The notes below the pieces were generated by a model. That model made no database searches. It saw only the letters and a list, made by a program, of their open reading frames with translations, and had not been told where the DNA came from. A stretch of 64,000 nucleotides of DNA from Bradyrhizobium sp. CCBAU 53421 (lineage in GTDB: Bacteria > Pseudomonadota > Alphaproteobacteria > Rhizobiales > Xanthobacteraceae): NCBI RefSeq assembly GCF_015291625.1, contig NZ_CP030047.1:4278001-4342000 (forward strand). The letters are read 5' to 3'. Positions 18,530 to 27,249 of the stretch are shown here, piece by piece; position 1 is the first letter of the stretch, and each line of letters starts with the position of its first letter. Both the position numbers and the translations under genes were made by a program.

Positions 18530-19405
18530 ATGTCGTTTCTTTCGGCGATAATAACCGGAATGGCGCTGGGGAGCATGTACGGTCTGCTCGCGCTGGGCTT
18601 TCACGTCACTTACGCCGTGTCCGGCACGGTCAACTTCTCGCAGGGCAGCTCGATGACCCTGGGAGCCGTTGCCGGATACTTCTTCCTCATCGTGTGGGGC
18701 TGGCCGGCCGCGATCGGCATTCCCGCGGTGTTATTGGTCTGCGCGGTTTACGGCGTCCTGATTGAACGCTTCGCGGTTCGTCCGTTCGTGCAGCGCGGGT
18801 CGGACAACTGGCTGATGGCGACCGTTGCGGTCGGCATCATCGTCGACAATGTGATGCTGTTCGTGTTCGGCAAGGAGCCGCGCAGCTTCCCGTCGATGCT
18901 CGCGGCCAAGCCGATCCAGATCGTGGAGGGCGCAGGCGTCTACCCGCTGCAGCTCCTGATTCCCGTGGTCGGCCTCCTGCTTGCGCTGGCGCTGCATCTG
19001 ATCACCCGCCGCACGCGGCATGGCGTCGCGATGCTTGCGGTGGTGCAGAATCCCAACGCCGCGCGGCTGATGGGCATCAATGTCAGCGGCGCCATTGCCG
19101 CGAGTTACGCGGTGTCGGCCATGCTGGCGGGCGTCGCCGCGCTGTTGATCGCGCCGCTGTTCAACGTCTCGTCCGAGATGGGTACGCTGTTCGGCATCAA
19201 GGCGTTCGCCGCTGCCATCATCGGCGGTCTCGCCAGCGCCTGGGGCGTCATGCTGGCCGGATTGTGTCTTGGCCTGATCGAGGTGTTCGCGACCAACTAT
19301 CTCGGCTCGGTGTACACCCAGATCATCACGTTCGCTTCCGTCATCGTCATCCTCGTCGTCATGCCGCACGGGCTGCTCGGCCGAGCTGGAGTTAAGAAGG
19401 TATGA
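18530..19405 (+). CDS. Liv-type ABC transporter permease (LivH-like)
   Basis: A 291-residue inner-membrane permease with about eight predicted membrane segments. 'GSMYGLLALGFHVTYAVSGTVNFSQG' at the N-terminus and 'LFGIKAFAAAIIGGLASAWGVMLAG' near the C-terminus are the standard LivH signatures, the latter being the ATPase-contacting loop. Its stop overlaps the start of the fused permease/ATPase gene (ATGA), which implies coupled synthesis of both membrane subunits. Confidence 0.92.
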   Translation: MSFLSAIITGMALGSMYGLLALGFHVTYAVSGTVNFSQGSSMTLGAVAGYFFLIVWGWPAAIGIPAVLLVCAVYGVLIERFAVRPFVQRGSDNWLMATVAVGIIVDNVMLFVFGKEPRSFPSMLAAKPIQIVEGAGVYPLQLLIPVVGLLLALALHLITRRTRHGVAMLAVVQNPNAARLMGINVSGAIAASYAVSAMLAGVAALLIAPLFNVSSEMGTLFGIKAFAAAIIGGLASAWGVMLAGLCLGLIEVFATNYLGSVYTQIITFASVIVILVVMPHGLLGRAGVKKV

Positions 19406-21936
19406 CCTCTCGCGCCTCCCTTCTCGTCGCGCTCGCGGCGTTCGCGATTGCCATCTTCTATGCCGCGGTCGCGGACAGCTATTCGGTGTTCCTGATCGCG
19501 ACGATCTCGCTGACTGCGATCGCCTGCATCGGCCTCAACGTCCTGCTCGGCCTCGCGGGCCAGATCTCGCTCGGCCATATCGGCTTCATGGCGATCGGTG
19601 CGTACACCACTGTGCTGCTGATGGAAAAGGCCGGCTGGCCCTATCTCGCGGCGACGGCGGGGGCCATCGTGCTGGTCAGCATCGTCGGCGGGCTGCTGGC
19701 GATGCCGGCGCTGCGCGTGCGTGGGCCGTATCTGGCGATGGTGACGATTGCGTTCGGCTTCATCGTCGAGCATGTCACGATCGAGTGGCGCGATCTCACC
19801 GGCGGCGGCAACGGCCTGATGCTGAGCGCGCCGCCGAGCGTGTTCGGCTATTCGCTGTCCGAGCGTTCGCTTGCCATCGCCGGCGTCGTGCTGGTATTCG
19901 CCGGCCTCATCCTGTTCGAGCGGCTGAAGCGCAGCGGCTGGGGCTATGCCATGCGTGCCGCCCGCGATACCGAGGTCGCGACGCGCTCGCTCGGCATCGA
20001 TCTGGTGCAGGTCCGCGCCGTGGCCTTCGTGATCTCGGCGGCCGCGATGGCGCTGGCCGGCGCGCTGTTCGCGCCGCTGCAGGGCTATATCAGCCCGAGC
20101 TCGTTTCCGTTCCTGCAATCGGTGCTGCTGCTGTTCGCCGTTATGGTCGGCGGCGCCGGCTCGGTGCTCGGCCCGGTGATCGGCGCCGCGCTGGTGGTGC
20201 TGCTGCCGGAAGCGCTGTCGGATCTTGCGGAGTATCGCCTGCTGGCCTTCGGCGTGCTGCTGTTCGTCGTGCTGCGCGCCGCGCCCTCCGGCATCGTTGG
20301 CCTCGTGGAACAGCTCGTCGGAAGATTCCTGCCGGCGCGCAAGCCGGTGGCCGAGCCCGCGATCGCTGCGGCGGAAACCGATGCTGCGATCCTCGAGACC
20401 CACAATGCGGCGGGGCTCGACGTGACCGATCTCTCGATCTCGTTCGGCGGCGTGCGCGCGGTCCAGGGTGTCTCGTTCAAGGCGGCGCCCGGTGCCGTCA
20501 CCAGCATCATCGGTCCCAACGGCGCAGGCAAGACCAGCGCGCTCAATCTGCTCTGCGGTTTCTACCGGCCGCAGGCAGGGACGGTGAAGCTTGGCGATCG
20601 CGACGTCACGGGCATGACGTCGCATCTGCTGGCGCGGGTCGGCGTCGCCCGTACGTTCCAGACCACGCAGCTGTTCGGCTCGCTCACGATCCTGGAGAAC
20701 ATCCTGCTGGCCGAACGGGTCGGCCGTCTCGGCGGCGTCGTCTCCGCGCTGCGCAACCCGGAGACCGAACGTTTCGCCCGGTTCCTGCTGCGCTTTGCCG
20801 GCGTCGATGGCGACGTCGATCGTCTTGCGGATTCGCTGTCCCATGGCGAGAAGCGGCTGGTCGAGATCGCGCGCGCGCTGGCGTTGCGGCCGCGCATCCT
20901 GCTGCTCGACGAGCCCGCGGCGGGCCTGTCGAAGGGCGACAAGCAGCGCCTGACCGCGCTGTTGCGCCGGATCGCCGATCTCGGGATCGCCGTGATCATC
21001 GTCGAGCACGACATGCCGATGATCATGTCGCTGAGCGATCTCATCGTCGTGCTCGACGGCGGCAAGCGCATCGCGATCGGCGATGCGGCGGCGATCCGCA
21101 ACGATCCGCTGGTGCGCAAGGCCTATCTTGGCGACGCCACGCCCGGTGAGAAGCGCCGCGAGCCGCGGCCGGCGCGGCAGGGCACCGCGCTCGAGGTCAA
21201 GACGCTCGATTCGTTCTATGGCCTGTCGCGCGCGTTGAACGGGATCGATCTGGTGGTCGCGCCCGGCGAGGCGGTCGCGGTGCTCGGCGCCAACGGCGCC
21301 GGCAAGACCACCCTGATGCGGTCGATCGCCGGTCTCGAACCGCCGCGGTCGACGGGCGAAGTGCGGCTCGCCGAGACCCGCATCGACAGGATGCCCGCCC
21401 ATGTTCGTGCCCGCTCCGGCGTCGTGCTGGTGCCGGAAGGGCGGCAGGTTTTCCCGGAACTGACGGTGAAGCAGAACCTGCAGCTCGGCGCCTATGCGCG
21501 CAAGGGGATAGACCTAGATGCCGAGATCGAGGCGATGTTCGTCCGCTTCCCGCGGTTGAAGGAGCGCATCGACCAGCGCGCCGGCCTGTTGTCGGGAGGC
21601 GAGCAGCAGATGCTCGCGGTCGCGCGCGGCCTTCTAACCGGGCCGAAGATCTACATGCTGGACGAGCCGTCGCTCGGGTTGGCGCCGCTGGTGGTCGATG
21701 AGTTGTTTGCGTCCTTTGAGCGGCTGCGCAGCGAAGGCATGACCATCATCGTGGTCGATCAGATGGCAGGCCATGCGCTCGCGCTGGCCGACCGGGCCTA
21801 TCTGCTGGAGACCGGCGCGATCCTGAAGAGCGGCGCCGCCGACATCATCGCCGAGGATCCGTTGCTCGAGGCGGCGTATCTCGGCGGCGAGGCCCAGGCC
21901 GGCGCGCCGCAACGGCTCGCGGCCCAGGCACGTTGA
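19402..21936 (+). CDS. Fused Liv permease + two ATPases (LivM-LivG-LivF in one chain)
   Basis: An 844-residue protein holding the rest of an importer. Residues 1 to about 315 are a LivM-type permease ('GLAGQISLGHIGFMAIGAY', 'PALRVRGPYLAMVTIAFGF'). After a short linker, residues about 338-585 are a LivG-type ATPase (Walker A 'GPNGAGKT' near 371, 'LSHGEKR' near 479, 'LLLDEPAAGL'). Residues about 600-830 are a LivF-type ATPase (Walker A 'GANGAGKT' near 629, 'LSGGEQQ' near 730, 'MLDEPSLGLAP'). Both ATPase domains keep their core motifs, although the first signature is SHGE rather than SGGE. LivM-LivG fusions are known; all three in one chain is less usual. No frameshift or internal stop is seen. 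Confidence 0.92.
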   Translation: MTSRASLLVALAAFAIAIFYAAVADSYSVFLIATISLTAIACIGLNVLLGLAGQISLGHIGFMAIGAYTTVLLMEKAGWPYLAATAGAIVLVSIVGGLLAMPALRVRGPYLAMVTIAFGFIVEHVTIEWRDLTGGGNGLMLSAPPSVFGYSLSERSLAIAGVVLVFAGLILFERLKRSGWGYAMRAARDTEVATRSLGIDLVQVRAVAFVISAAAMALAGALFAPLQGYISPSSFPFLQSVLLLFAVMVGGAGSVLGPVIGAALVVLLPEALSDLAEYRLLAFGVLLFVVLRAAPSGIVGLVEQLVGRFLPARKPVAEPAIAAAETDAAILETHNAAGLDVTDLSISFGGVRAVQGVSFKAAPGAVTSIIGPNGAGKTSALNLLCGFYRPQAGTVKLGDRDVTGMTSHLLARVGVARTFQTTQLFGSLTILENILLAERVGRLGGVVSALRNPETERFARFLLRFAGVDGDVDRLADSLSHGEKRLVEIARALALRPRILLLDEPAAGLSKGDKQRLTALLRRIADLGIAVIIVEHDMPMIMSLSDLIVVLDGGKRIAIGDAAAIRNDPLVRKAYLGDATPGEKRREPRPARQGTALEVKTLDSFYGLSRALNGIDLVVAPGEAVAVLGANGAGKTTLMRSIAGLEPPRSTGEVRLAETRIDRMPAHVRARSGVVLVPEGRQVFPELTVKQNLQLGAYARKGIDLDAEIEAMFVRFPRLKERIDQRAGLLSGGEQQMLAVARGLLTGPKIYMLDEPSLGLAPLVVDELFASFERLRSEGMTIIVVDQMAGHALALADRAYLLETGAILKSGAADIIAEDPLLEAAYLGGEAQAGAPQRLAAQAR

Positions 21937-21951
21937 GGGAGGCGAGGGCGG

Positions 21952-22893
21952 ATGTTGGTCGGAAGTCGCGAAGCTGACCGAAGGCAGCCCGGTCGCGTGC
22001 GCGCGGCGGGCGAGCGTCGTCACGAGCCGGCAGCTACGGTCTGCGCGGATGTGGAAGTGGGTCTCCTTGCCGACAAAGCGCTTCGCGAGCGCGCCGCGGG
22101 CCAGGTGGTCGCCGTGTTCGAACGTTCGTTCTACGCCGTGATCGACGGGATCTGGATCTGCGTTGGACGGACCGGCATCGGGTCGGGTCCGCTGCACGTC
22201 GTCGGTGATTTCCGATGGCCGGGGCTGGCCGTCGGCGATCCGGTGCGGGTTGCGGACTCCATTCTGTGGATCGGAGCGACGCCGCTCGCGAATCTGGCCG
22301 CGCGGTCGGTCTGGGCGCCGCCCGCGGCACCACGCTGGTCGATCAGCAGCCTCCGTCGTGGCCTTGATGCCGTCGACGAGGTGTGGGGCGGCGACCTGAC
22401 GTCGGAGGGCCTTGCGGTGATCGGGGCCGGACGGGTTCCGGCCGACGCCTCCGCACTCGTTCGCGCCGCCATGCCCGGCCTCGCTGCACTCGAGCAAGTC
22501 CTGGCAGGCACCGATGACGATGCGGATCGATGGTCCGGGCTTGCCGGCCTGATCGGTCTCGGGCCGGGGCTTACGCCATCCGGCGACGATCTGATCGGCG
22601 GTGTGCTGATTGCGCTGGCTGCGCTCGGACGCATCGAGTGTCGCGACGCATTGTGGGAACATTGCCGCGCGCTGCTCGATGGCACCAACGACATCAGCCG
22701 AATCCATCTGCGCGCGGCGGCGCTGGGTTACGGCGCGGCGGCACTGCATGCCGCCATCCATGCAACGATGAGCGGCGAGGCGGCCGGATTTCGCCGCGCG
22801 CTCACCGCCCTGGCGGCGATCGGGCATACGTCCGGACTGGATGCATTCGCGGGCAGTCTGGTCGTCCTGCGCCACGCCCTTCGCGCGCGGTGA
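21952..22893 (+). CDS. allH: DUF2877 protein, AllH (YlbF)-like oxamate carbamoyltransferase subunit
   Basis: 313 residues with the family signatures 'GLGPGLTPSGDDLIGGVLIALA' (residues about 203-224; key part GPGLTPSGDD) and 'GHTSGLDAFAG' near the C-terminus. In E. coli this protein, with FdrA and YlbE, forms the oxamate carbamoyltransferase (allFGH), which turns oxalurate and phosphate into oxamate and carbamoyl phosphate. It starts 15 bases after the fused importer gene and ends the importer operon, with a strong terminator just behind it. Its partners FdrA and DUF1116 are encoded in the next transcription unit. Only one AllH is present for two FdrA/DUF1116 pairs. Confidence 0.8.
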   Translation: MLVGSREADRRQPGRVRAAGERRHEPAATVCADVEVGLLADKALRERAAGQVVAVFERSFYAVIDGIWICVGRTGIGSGPLHVVGDFRWPGLAVGDPVRVADSILWIGATPLANLAARSVWAPPAAPRWSISSLRRGLDAVDEVWGGDLTSEGLAVIGAGRVPADASALVRAAMPGLAALEQVLAGTDDDADRWSGLAGLIGLGPGLTPSGDDLIGGVLIALAALGRIECRDALWEHCRALLDGTNDISRIHLRAAALGYGAAALHAAIHATMSGEAAGFRRALTALAAIGHTSGLDAFAGSLVVLRHALRAR

Positions 22894-22928
22894 CGCCGTT
22901 GCGGATCGGATTTCGAGTTCTCCCAGAC

Positions 22929-22959
22929 TGCTCCGAACGAAGTTCGGAGCACTTTTTTT
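22929..22959 (+). terminator. Rho-independent terminator
   Basis: A 10-base perfect stem, TGCTCCGAAC / GTTCGGAGCA, with a GAA loop is followed by C and seven T residues. It lies 36 bases after the AllH stop and would end the Liv-AllH transcript, so the next module needs its own promoter. Confidence 0.9.
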
Positions 22960-23032
22960 AGGGCGGGATTACGCTTCGGCCGGTCCGCTGTTCGAGCGGG
23001 TTGCGGAAATTCGCATTTCCCGAGAATCCGGT

Positions 23033-23060
23033 CTTGACGAAGTAAGTATTTTCTTATTAG
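23033..23060 (+). promoter_or_regulatory. Promoter/operator motif B (shared within the island)
   Basis: CTTGACGA followed by AGTAAGTATTTTCTTATTAG (23041-23060) contains the inverted repeat TAAG-N6-CTTA. It shares CTTGAC plus GTAAGTA at the same spacing with motif A at 12352-12380. It is between the terminator of the importer operon and the first gene of the carbamoyltransferase module, 40 bases before the ATG. Confidence 0.55.
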
Positions 23061-23099
23061 CTCGACACAACGAAAACGAACTTTGTTAGGGCGGAGACG

Positions 23100-23288
23100 A
23101 TGACGGATCAGGATAGGCCGCAGTATCAGCAATTGCTGGCGCGCAAGGTCGAAGTCGTGAATGTCGGGCTTGAGGGGTTCGTGAAGGACCTTCGCGACTG
23201 CGGCATCGACGTCGTTCACGTCGACTGGAAGCCATCGGCCGGCGGCGATCCGCAGATGGCGGCCCTGCTCGCAAAGCTCGGTGTGTGA
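23100..23288 (+). CDS. Stand-alone FdrA C-terminal-type domain protein
   Basis: A 62-residue protein with its own start (GGCGGAGACG just upstream) and in tight order with DUF1116. Residues 16-62 align without gaps, at a constant offset of 4, to residues 12-58 of the second DUF1116 protein (28845-30293): K16, G23, G35, V39, W43-x-P45 and G49-x-P51 all match in position. From memory, E. coli FdrA (555 residues) ends with a segment of the same pattern, and both FdrA copies here (502 and 532 residues) lack it. So this looks like an FdrA/DUF1116 assembly domain made as a separate subunit. Its biochemical role is unknown. Confidence 0.8.
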   Translation: MTDQDRPQYQQLLARKVEVVNVGLEGFVKDLRDCGIDVVHVDWKPSAGGDPQMAALLAKLGV

Positions 23289-23298
23289 GGGCGCACCG

Positions 23299-24549
23299 AT
23301 GAAACTGATCGAAGACGCAAACCAGCAGGCGCTCACCCGGATCCTCGAAGGGGAGCCGCGGCTGATCGACATCGTTCCCGCCCGAGAATTGATCCCGGGC
23401 CTGCGCGAACGGATGATCCTCCACGCCGGACCGCCGATCTCCTGGGACAGGATGTGCGGCCCGATGCGAGGTGCGGTCGCGGGCGCCATCGTGTTCGAGG
23501 GATGGGCGAAGGATCTGCCGACCGCGACCAAGCTCGCGGCCAGTGGCGAGATCGAATTTCACCCGAACCACCATTTCGGCGCGGTCGGCCCGATGACCGG
23601 CATGACGACGATGTCGATGCCGCTGTTCGTGGTCGAGAATGCGCGCTTCTCCAATCGCGCTTATTGCGCGATCAACGAGGGGCTCGGCAAGGTGATGCGC
23701 TTCGGCGGCAACGACGCGAGCGTGCTGAAGCGGCTCGCCTGGCTGCGCGACGTGTTCGGGCCGACGCTCGGCAAGGCGATCCGCGCCGCGGGCGGCATCG
23801 ACCTGAAATCGATCGTCGCGCGGGGCCTGTCGATGGGCGACGAGCTGCATCAGCGCAATCTCGCCTGCTCGAGCGTCTTCCTCCGCGAGATCGCGCCCTG
23901 GATGGCGCGAAGCTCGACCGACAACGCCGTTCTCGCCGAATGCCTCGCGTTCATCGGGCAGAACGATCAGTTCTTCCTCAACATCGCGATGGCGATGGGC
24001 AAGGCGATCACCGATCCTGCCAACGGCATTCGGGGTTCGACCATCGTCACCACGATGTGCCGCAACGGCACCGATTTCGGCATCCGCGTCAGCGGGCTCG
24101 GCGAGCAATGGTTCACCGCGCCGGTCGAAATGCCGGAAGGACTTTATTTCGCCGGCTATTCCGAGAAGGACGCCAATCCGGACATGGGCGATTCCGCGAT
24201 CGTCGAGACGATTGGTCTCGGCGGATTTGCGATGGCGGCAGCGCCGGCCGTCGCGGGCTTCGTGGGCGCCGGCGCGCCGTCCGAGGCCGGCAACTTCACC
24301 CGCTCGATGGGCGAGATCACGGTTGCGCAGAATCCGGAATGGACCATCGCCGCGATGGACTTCGCGGGCGTGCCGACCGGCATCGACATCCGCCTGGTCG
24401 TCGATTCCGGCGTGGTGCCGGTCATCAACACCGGTATCGCGCATCGCGAGCCCGGCATCGGGCAGGTCGGTGCCGGCGTGGTCAAGGCGCCGTTGGCGTG
24501 CTTCCAGCAGGCGATCGTCGCGATCGCCAAGGATTTGGGTGTGTCATGA
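23299..24549 (+). CDS. ylbE: DUF1116 protein (YlbE/AllG-like), copy 1
   Basis: 416 residues, almost the length of E. coli YlbE, with which it shares 'LHAGPPISWDRMCGPMRGA', 'HFGAVGPMTGMTTMSMP', 'NEGLGKVMRFGG', 'GDELHQRNLACSSV', 'IRVSGLGEQWFTAP', 'PDMGDSAIVET' and the C-terminal 'INTGIAHREPGIGQVGAG'. It is a cytoplasmic subunit of oxamate-carbamoyltransferase-type complexes; which subunit holds the active site is not settled by sequence. ATG 23299 is chosen (GAGGG upstream). The open frame from 23281 begins inside the previous small gene. The stop overlaps the FdrA start (ATGA), so the two are translationally coupled. Confidence 0.88.
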   Translation: MKLIEDANQQALTRILEGEPRLIDIVPARELIPGLRERMILHAGPPISWDRMCGPMRGAVAGAIVFEGWAKDLPTATKLAASGEIEFHPNHHFGAVGPMTGMTTMSMPLFVVENARFSNRAYCAINEGLGKVMRFGGNDASVLKRLAWLRDVFGPTLGKAIRAAGGIDLKSIVARGLSMGDELHQRNLACSSVFLREIAPWMARSSTDNAVLAECLAFIGQNDQFFLNIAMAMGKAITDPANGIRGSTIVTTMCRNGTDFGIRVSGLGEQWFTAPVEMPEGLYFAGYSEKDANPDMGDSAIVETIGLGGFAMAAAPAVAGFVGAGAPSEAGNFTRSMGEITVAQNPEWTIAAMDFAGVPTGIDIRLVVDSGVVPVINTGIAHREPGIGQVGAGVVKAPLACFQQAIVAIAKDLGVS

Positions 24550-26054
24550 ACGTCGTTGTCCTGAACGAGGTCCGCAAGGGATTCTATCTCGACTCGGTCG
24601 CGCTGATGCGGCTGTCGCGCGAGGTGGCCGGCTCGCCCGGCGTGATCGAGGCGGCGTTGATGATGGGGACGCCGTCGAACGCCGCGATCATGCGCAATGC
24701 CGGGCTGCTCGAGGAGGGCACTGCCGTGAATGGCAATGACCTCGTCATCGCGGTCAAGGCCGAGTCCGAATCCGCCGCCCGCGAAGCCCTCGACAATGCG
24801 ATCAAGTCACTCGACAAGCCGAAGACCCAGGGCGAGGCGCAGGCGGCATGGCGGCCGCACTCGATCGCCGCCGCCGTGAAGGTCAGGCCGGACATCAATC
24901 TGGCGCTGATCTCCGTTCCTGGCGAGTTCGCCGCCGCCGAAGCCCGCAAGGCGCTCAATCGTGGCCTGCATGTCCTGATGTTCAGCGACAACGTGTCCCT
25001 CGAGGACGAATTGTCACTCAAGCAGCAGGCGCGGGCGGCCGGCCTGCTGATGATGGGACCGGATTGCGGAACGGCCGTGATCGGCGGCGCGCCGCTGGCG
25101 TTCGCCAACAAGATCAAGCGCGGCAGGATCGGCATCATCGGCGCGTCGGGCACCGGAACGCAGGAGGTCTCGTGCCTGATCTCGGAAGCCGGCGCGGGAA
25201 TCTCCCACGCCATCGGGGTCGGCGGGCGCGATCTGAAGAAGGATATCGGCGGTATCACCACGCTGATGGCGATCGATGCGTTCGATTCCGATCCGGAAAC
25301 CGATCACGTGGTGCTGATCTCGAAGCCGCCACATCCCGATGTCGCCAAATCCGTGCTTGAGCGGATCGGCAGGAGCCGGAAATCGTACACCGTATGCTTC
25401 ATCGGTGCTTCGGAAGTCGATCTGCCGCCGAACGCCCGCTTCTCGCCGACGCTGAAAGGCGCCGCGGAGCTGGCTCTGGACGACAAGAGGATCGGCGAAG
25501 GGTTCGATGCGAATGCCGTCGCATCACGGCTTCCGCGCAGCAGCCGCGGCGGGATCGAGGGTTTGTTCGCCGGCGGAACGCTGTGTGCCGAAGCGCAGGT
25601 GATCCTTACTGCCGCAGGCCGGAAGGTGGCGTCGAATGCCGCGATCCCTGGCGTAGTCAAGCTCGGCGTCGAGCCGAACGCCGGCCGCGATCGGCTGATC
25701 GACCTCGGCGACGACGAATATACCCGCGGCCGACCGCACCCGATGATCGACCCGTCCGTGCGCGATGACGCGTTGCGCGCGGCACTCAAGAACCGCGATC
25801 TTTCGGTGATCCTGCTCGATCTCGTGCTCGGTTATGGCGCGCATGCCGATCCCGCCGAGCATCTGACGAAAATCGTCGCCGATCGCGGGCAGGATGCGCC
25901 GGCGTTGATCGCGTCCGTCGTCGGCACGGAGCAGGATCCGCAAGGGCGCTCCGCGCAGGTCAGGAAACTGGAGCGGGCTGGAATCCTCGTTGCGCCGTCG
26001 AACGCGCAGGCGTGCGAGCTTGCGGTTGCCATCGTCCAGAATGCCGGGAGGTAA
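24546..26054 (+). CDS. fdrA: FdrA-family protein, copy 1
   Basis: 502 residues. FdrA proteins resemble succinyl-CoA synthetase subunits and form the carbamoyltransferase with YlbE and YlbF in E. coli. Landmarks: N-terminal 'YLDSVALMRLSREVA', 'MMGTPSNAAIM', 'LMFSDNVSLEDELSLKQ', 'MMGPDCGTAVIGGAPLAFANK', 'GIIGASGTGTQEV', 'GVGGRDLKKDIGG', 'GLFAGGTLCAEAQ', 'GRPHPMIDP' and 'VLGYGAHADP'. It ends about 53 residues earlier than E. coli FdrA, and the missing part is supplied by the small gene at 23100. The frame is open upstream to 23454 only as a shadow of DUF1116. It is followed 4 bases later by carbamate kinase. Confidence 0.88.
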   Translation: MNVVVLNEVRKGFYLDSVALMRLSREVAGSPGVIEAALMMGTPSNAAIMRNAGLLEEGTAVNGNDLVIAVKAESESAAREALDNAIKSLDKPKTQGEAQAAWRPHSIAAAVKVRPDINLALISVPGEFAAAEARKALNRGLHVLMFSDNVSLEDELSLKQQARAAGLLMMGPDCGTAVIGGAPLAFANKIKRGRIGIIGASGTGTQEVSCLISEAGAGISHAIGVGGRDLKKDIGGITTLMAIDAFDSDPETDHVVLISKPPHPDVAKSVLERIGRSRKSYTVCFIGASEVDLPPNARFSPTLKGAAELALDDKRIGEGFDANAVASRLPRSSRGGIEGLFAGGTLCAEAQVILTAAGRKVASNAAIPGVVKLGVEPNAGRDRLIDLGDDEYTRGRPHPMIDPSVRDDALRAALKNRDLSVILLDLVLGYGAHADPAEHLTKIVADRGQDAPALIASVVGTEQDPQGRSAQVRKLERAGILVAPSNAQACELAVAIVQNAGR

Positions 26055-26058
26055 GGAA

Positions 26059-27018
26059 ATGCGTACACTCAATGACGTACCGCGCCGCCTGGTGGTCGCG
26101 ATCGGTGGCAATGCGGTTCACCCCGAGGATATCAGGGGCACCTCCCAGGAGCAGAAGTCGGTCGCGCAGATCACCGCGGAAGCGCTGCTGCCGCTTGCGC
26201 AACTTGACAATGAACTCGTCATCACCCACGGCAACGGCCCGGTCGTCGGCAAGATCATGATGCGCCAGATGCTGACGATGAGCCGAATCCCGCCGATGGA
26301 CATGGACATCTGCGTCGCGCACAGCCAGGGCGGCATCGGCTATCTCCTGATGCAGGCGATCGAGAATGCCTTGCGCGAACAGGGCAACCAGCGGCATGTG
26401 GCAAGCCTGCTGACCCAGGTAGAGGTGGACAAGGACGATCCCGCGTTCAAGAATCCGACCAAGTTCGTCGGGCCGTTCTTCTCCGAGGACGAGGCGAAGA
26501 AGATCAGCGCCGAGCTCAATTGGGCGATGCGTGAGGATTCAGGGCGCGGATGGCGTCATGTGGTGCCGTCGCCGAAGCCCAAGCATGTCTGCGACATCTC
26601 GCTGGTCGACGCCTTGGTCAAGCGAGGAACGATCGTCATTGCGGGCGGTGGCGGCGGCGTTCCCGTGGTCCGTGACGCGAAGGGCGTGCGCACCGGCGTG
26701 CCGGCGGTCATCGACAAGGATCTGACGTCAGCTCATATCGCCAATGTGCTTGGTATCGAGGAGTTGCTGATCCTGACCGCGGTCCCGCGTGTCGCGGTGA
26801 ATTTCGGCAAGCCGAACAAGAAGGATCTGGATCAGGTCAGTCTCGAGGAGATCAAGGCCTACCACCGTGAGGGACATTTCCCGCCGGGAAGCATGGGACC
26901 CAAGGTCGATGCGGCGATCCGGTTTCTCGAGGGCGGCGGCAAGCGCGCGATCATCAGTCACCTCGATTGCGCCATGGCGGCGCTGCGGGGCGAGACCGGG
27001 ACACACGTCGTTCATTAG
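26059..27018 (+). CDS. arcC: Carbamate kinase
   Basis: 319 residues. It uses carbamoyl phosphate and ADP to make ATP and carbamate, which breaks down to ammonia and CO2. The amino acid kinase fold is clear: 'LVVAIGGNAVHPED', 'VITHGNGPVVGKIM', 'IAGGGGGVPVV', 'VIDKDLTSAHIANVLG', 'GHFPPGSMGPKVDAAI'. ATG at 26059 follows GGAGG; the frame from 25990 lies within fdrA. In E. coli the same pairing (fdrA-ylbE-ylbF-ybcF) conserves energy from oxalurate during allantoin use. Here it is the only carbamate kinase for two FdrA/DUF1116 pairs. Confidence 0.93.
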   Translation: MRTLNDVPRRLVVAIGGNAVHPEDIRGTSQEQKSVAQITAEALLPLAQLDNELVITHGNGPVVGKIMMRQMLTMSRIPPMDMDICVAHSQGGIGYLLMQAIENALREQGNQRHVASLLTQVEVDKDDPAFKNPTKFVGPFFSEDEAKKISAELNWAMREDSGRGWRHVVPSPKPKHVCDISLVDALVKRGTIVIAGGGGGVPVVRDAKGVRTGVPAVIDKDLTSAHIANVLGIEELLILTAVPRVAVNFGKPNKKDLDQVSLEEIKAYHREGHFPPGSMGPKVDAAIRFLEGGGKRAIISHLDCAMAALRGETGTHVVH

Positions 27019-27249
27019 CTACCGGGATTGGCGCCTCGGCGGGGGATCCGCCCGCGCCAATCTGGATTCGAGCGGCGAGCATGACGGTGGTCCGATTTCG
27101 ATGGCCGCAATCGCGCCCGCGCTCACCGAGTTGAAGCAGGTGAGACGCCTCGGCGCCTCATTCTGATCAGGCAATCGAGCTGGCCGCTGGCTCAAGCTCA
27201 AACACAAGACAAACAAGCAGCCTGCGGGATTCAAGGGAACGACAAGGCA

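Noticed and set aside
19297..21402. 701-codon leftward open frame under the fused Liv gene
   Set aside because: Very Arg/His/Gln-rich antisense frame typical of GC-rich coding DNA, and the opposite strand has an unmistakable transporter.
19402..21936. Triple fusion as a frameshift or lost-stop artefact
   Set aside because: The linkers are in frame and show normal coding composition, and all three domains are intact, so an artefact is unlikely, though resequencing would settle it.
23454..24545. Long upstream extension of the first FdrA frame
   Set aside because: It is the shadow of DUF1116 in another frame, Arg-rich and without family similarity. FdrA starts at 24546 in an ATGA overlap.
27019..27249. 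Terminator or small gene between carbamate kinase and the second FdrA gene
   Set aside because: No stem followed by T residues and no open frame with a ribosome site could be found in these 231 bases.
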